DNA from: an uncultured Bacillota bacterium
Lineage (GTDB): Bacteria; Bacillota; Clostridia; Christensenellales; UBA1242
Assembly: GCA_947090235.1 (NCBI GenBank)
Contig: CAMUNJ010000048.1
Coordinates: 1-5,948 of the forward strand
Direction: 5' to 3'
DNA: 5,948 nt
This document shows, in pieces, positions 5,004 to 5,948 of the stretch. Made by a program: the position numbers and the translations under genes. A model generated the notes under the pieces. That model had not been told where the DNA came from. It ran no database searches and was given only the letters and a program-made list of their open reading frames with translations. Numbering within the stretch: the stretch's first letter is position 1; every line of letters begins with the position of its first letter.

Positions 5004-5357
5004 TTATTTGTGAGGAAGTATTAATTGTTCAACAATCATAGGCATTAATTCATTGAAGAATATAATCAATACAACTGTCACTGCAACCGCAATCAAAACT
5101 GTGATCAAGTGTTTCTTTGCTTCATCACGCTTAGATTGTTCATCTGCTCTTGCAAGTTGAATTCCAAGATAAATTGCATAGATTGCTCCCGCTGCACCTA
5201 CGATACCTAAGATTATATATAAAACAATACTTATTGGAGTGAAAACCGAATTGATCCATCCAAACTGCTCGGCATATTTTTCTCCAAAATTATCCTTTAA
5301 TTTTTCTGGGCTGAATATACTAGACCATCCTAACAAACGTGAAAGAAAATTGTTCAT
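5004..5357 (-). CDS. VirB2/TrbC-like small two-TM pilin-like protein, copy 1
   Basis: A 117-aa membrane protein. Residues 1-12 (MNNFLSRLLGWS) form a short amphipathic segment conserved in copy 2. Residues 13-37 are a polar, copy-specific region. TM1 spans about 41-68 (PISIVLYIILGIVGAAGAIY onward). A charged loop ARADEQSKRDEAKKH is at 69-83, and TM2 spans about 84-101, followed by NELMPMIV. Positive-inside logic puts the loop in the cytoplasm and both ends outside, as in VirB2/TrbC pilins of type IV secretion systems. Small pilin-like conjugation proteins of Gram-positive and mycoplasma integrative elements share this plan. There is no cleavable signal peptide of the VirB2 kind. The start has GGAGG (5367-5371) nine bases upstream. 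It has its own promoter 206 bp downstream of copy 2. A holin or other small membrane protein is the alternative. Confidence 0.78.
   Translation of the reverse strand: MNNFLSRLLGWSSIFSPEKLKDNFGEKYAEQFGWINSVFTPISIVLYIILGIVGAAGAIYAIYLGIQLARADEQSKRDEAKKHLITVLIAVAVTVVLIIFFNELMPMIVEQLILPHK
5041..5200. repeat. Direct repeat, copy 1 (pilin core)
   Basis: This segment aligns without gaps to 5622-5781 with 7 differences in 160 bases by eye count. It encodes the end of TM1, the charged loop and TM2 of the two pilin-like proteins. Identity falls off sharply beyond 5200 and before 5041. Confidence 0.9.
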
Positions 5358-5374
5358 AATTTTTTACCTCCAAT

Positions 5375-5401
5375 TATTATTGTTCTTTTTTTGCAATAAT
5401 A
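5375..5401 (-). other. Small hairpin in the copy 1 leader
   Basis: TATTATTG (5375-5382) and CAATAATA (5394-5401) are perfect complements around an 11-base loop, ending three bases before the GGAGG site. It might modulate ribosome access, but the stem is weak (one G-C pair). Confidence 0.3.
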
Positions 5402-5420
5402 TGTATTTAATTACAAAAGA

Positions 5421-5449
5421 ATAATAACACAATAAAAAATTTTCGTCAA
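5421..5449 (-). promoter_or_regulatory. Strong promoter of pilin-like copy 1
   Basis: On the minus strand, TTGACG (5444-5449), a 17-bp spacer and TATTAT (5421-5426), with the extended -10 TG (TGTTATTAT). Upstream of the -35 (about 5450-5490) is a run of A and T tracts that could act as an UP element. The predicted start near 5414 gives a leader of about 57 bases. This is the best consensus match in the window and lets copy 1 be expressed independently of copy 2. Confidence 0.75.
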
Positions 5450-5497
5450 ACAAATTTTATATATTTTCTAAAAATTTTCAAAAATATTTTTTGACGA
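5443..5497. repeat. Inverted repeat TCGTCAAA / TTTGACGA around the UP-like region
   Basis: TCGTCAAA (5443-5450) and TTTGACGA (5490-5497) are exact inverted copies 39 bp apart. The first overlaps the -35 element of the copy 1 promoter. They could be paired binding sites for a regulator or a chance match; both flank AT-only DNA. Confidence 0.4.
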
Positions 5498-5506
5498 TTA
5501 TTTTTT

Positions 5507-5530
5507 AAGTAATTTATTCTGCAATTACTT
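5507..5530. other. Inverted repeat after pilin-like copy 2
   Basis: AAGTAATT (5507-5514) and AATTACTT (5523-5530) with an 8-base loop. On the minus strand it is followed by A, not T, so it is not a standard terminator for copy 2. Read-through from copy 2 into copy 1 is therefore possible. Confidence 0.35.
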
Positions 5531-5563
5531 TAATAAGGAAATAAATAAATTAACAACTTCAGC

Positions 5564-5935
5564 TTAAGTTCGTGACTTTGGTTGAGGAAAACTTTCTTTA
5601 AAAAATGTATTAACTATCATAGGCATTAATTCATTAAAGAAAACAATCAATACAACTGTCACTGCAACCGCAATCAAAACTGTAATTAAATGTTTCTTTG
5701 CTTCATCACGCTTAGATTGTTCATCCGCTCTTGCAAGTTGAATTCCAAGATAAATTGCATAGATTGCTCCCGCTGCACCTATTAATCCCATAATTATGTA
5801 CAACACAATACTAATTGGCCCAAATATTTCTCCAACCCAATAATATTTATAATTAGGATCAACTTTATTTGGATCACTTGGCTTAACTGGAAAATACTGT
5901 GACCAACCCAACAATTTAGATAAAAAATTATTCAT
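5564..5935 (-). CDS. VirB2/TrbC-like small two-TM pilin-like protein, copy 2
   Basis: A 123-aa tandem paralogue of the gene at 5004-5357. It begins MNNFLSKLLGWS like copy 1, then has its own polar, Pro- and Tyr-rich region (13-39, including FPVKPSDPNKVDPNYKYYW). TM1 spans about 40-67, the identical charged loop is at 68-82, and TM2 about 83-100. The C-terminus is longer and differs (NTFFKESFPQPKSRT). A stretch of 45 residues from the end of TM1 through TM2 is identical to copy 1. The ATG at 5935 has AGGAGG (5940-5945) four bases upstream. Its promoter lies beyond the right edge, so it may be part of a longer operon there. Paired paralogues of a small pilin fit a conjugation or type IV secretion locus, but no ATPase or coupling protein is visible to confirm it. 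Confidence 0.78.
   Translation of the reverse strand: MNNFLSKLLGWSQYFPVKPSDPNKVDPNYKYYWVGEIFGPISIVLYIIMGLIGAAGAIYAIYLGIQLARADEQSKRDEAKKHLITVLIAVAVTVVLIVFFNELMPMIVNTFFKESFPQPKSRT
5622..5781. repeat. Direct repeat, copy 2 (pilin core)
   Basis: Partner of 5041-5200 at an offset of 581 bases. The differences are mostly synonymous; the exception within the block is an Ile/Val exchange. Confidence 0.9.
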
Positions 5936-5948
5936 AAAACCTCCTCCT

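Noticed and set aside
5239..5424. Plus-strand open frame antisense to pilin-like copy 1
   Set aside because: Shadow frame that runs into the promoter region of the real gene; no RBS.

Overview
The window is AT-rich, uses the standard genetic code (TGG for Trp, no internal TGA), has strong GGAGG-type ribosome binding sites, and mixes ATG with at least one likely GTG start. Together with a rubrerythrin, a QueH-type queuosine enzyme and Clostridia-like HU and signal peptidase, this points to a low-GC, probably anaerobic Bacillota (Clostridia-like, perhaps uncultured). That placement is inference from gene content; no species can be named.

Layout. Positions 1-170 are the 3' end of rplL (ribosomal protein L7/L12), closed by a hairpin terminator at 202-232 that also works in the other direction, and followed by a 26-bp-arm palindrome (224-282). 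A convergent minus-strand gene (293-1015) looks like a divergent CYTH-domain protein. Divergent from it is a rubrerythrin (1111-1707, plus), which shares a bidirectional terminator (1741-1766) with the convergent HU gene (1780-2055, minus). Upstream on the minus strand is a compact three-gene operon transcribed from a recognisable promoter at 4087-4115: a 153-aa protein with a Cys cluster (4068-3607), queH (3578-3015) and the signal peptidase lepB (3034-2144, GTG start inside queH). HU has its own promoter in the gap after lepB.

The right third is less ordinary. An ArsR-family repressor (4545-4210, minus) is divergent from a 64-aa hydrophobic, Asn-rich, Cys-tailed peptide gene (4697-4891, plus) that contains an internal duplication. 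Next come two tandem minus-strand genes (5357-5004 and 5935-5564) for small two-TM proteins resembling VirB2/TrbC-type conjugation pilins. The two copies are nearly identical in DNA over the membrane core but diverge in the segment just before the first TM helix. The downstream copy has its own strong promoter. No transposase, integrase, CRISPR array, tRNA or rRNA was seen.

How the genes work together: the left and middle parts are housekeeping (translation, nucleoid, tRNA modification, protein export, peroxide defence). The pilin pair suggests that part of a type IV secretion or conjugation locus, or its remnant, continues beyond the right edge. The best candidates for something undescribed are the mosaic pilin pair, the ArsR/small-peptide divergon, and the Cys-cluster protein co-transcribed with queH.
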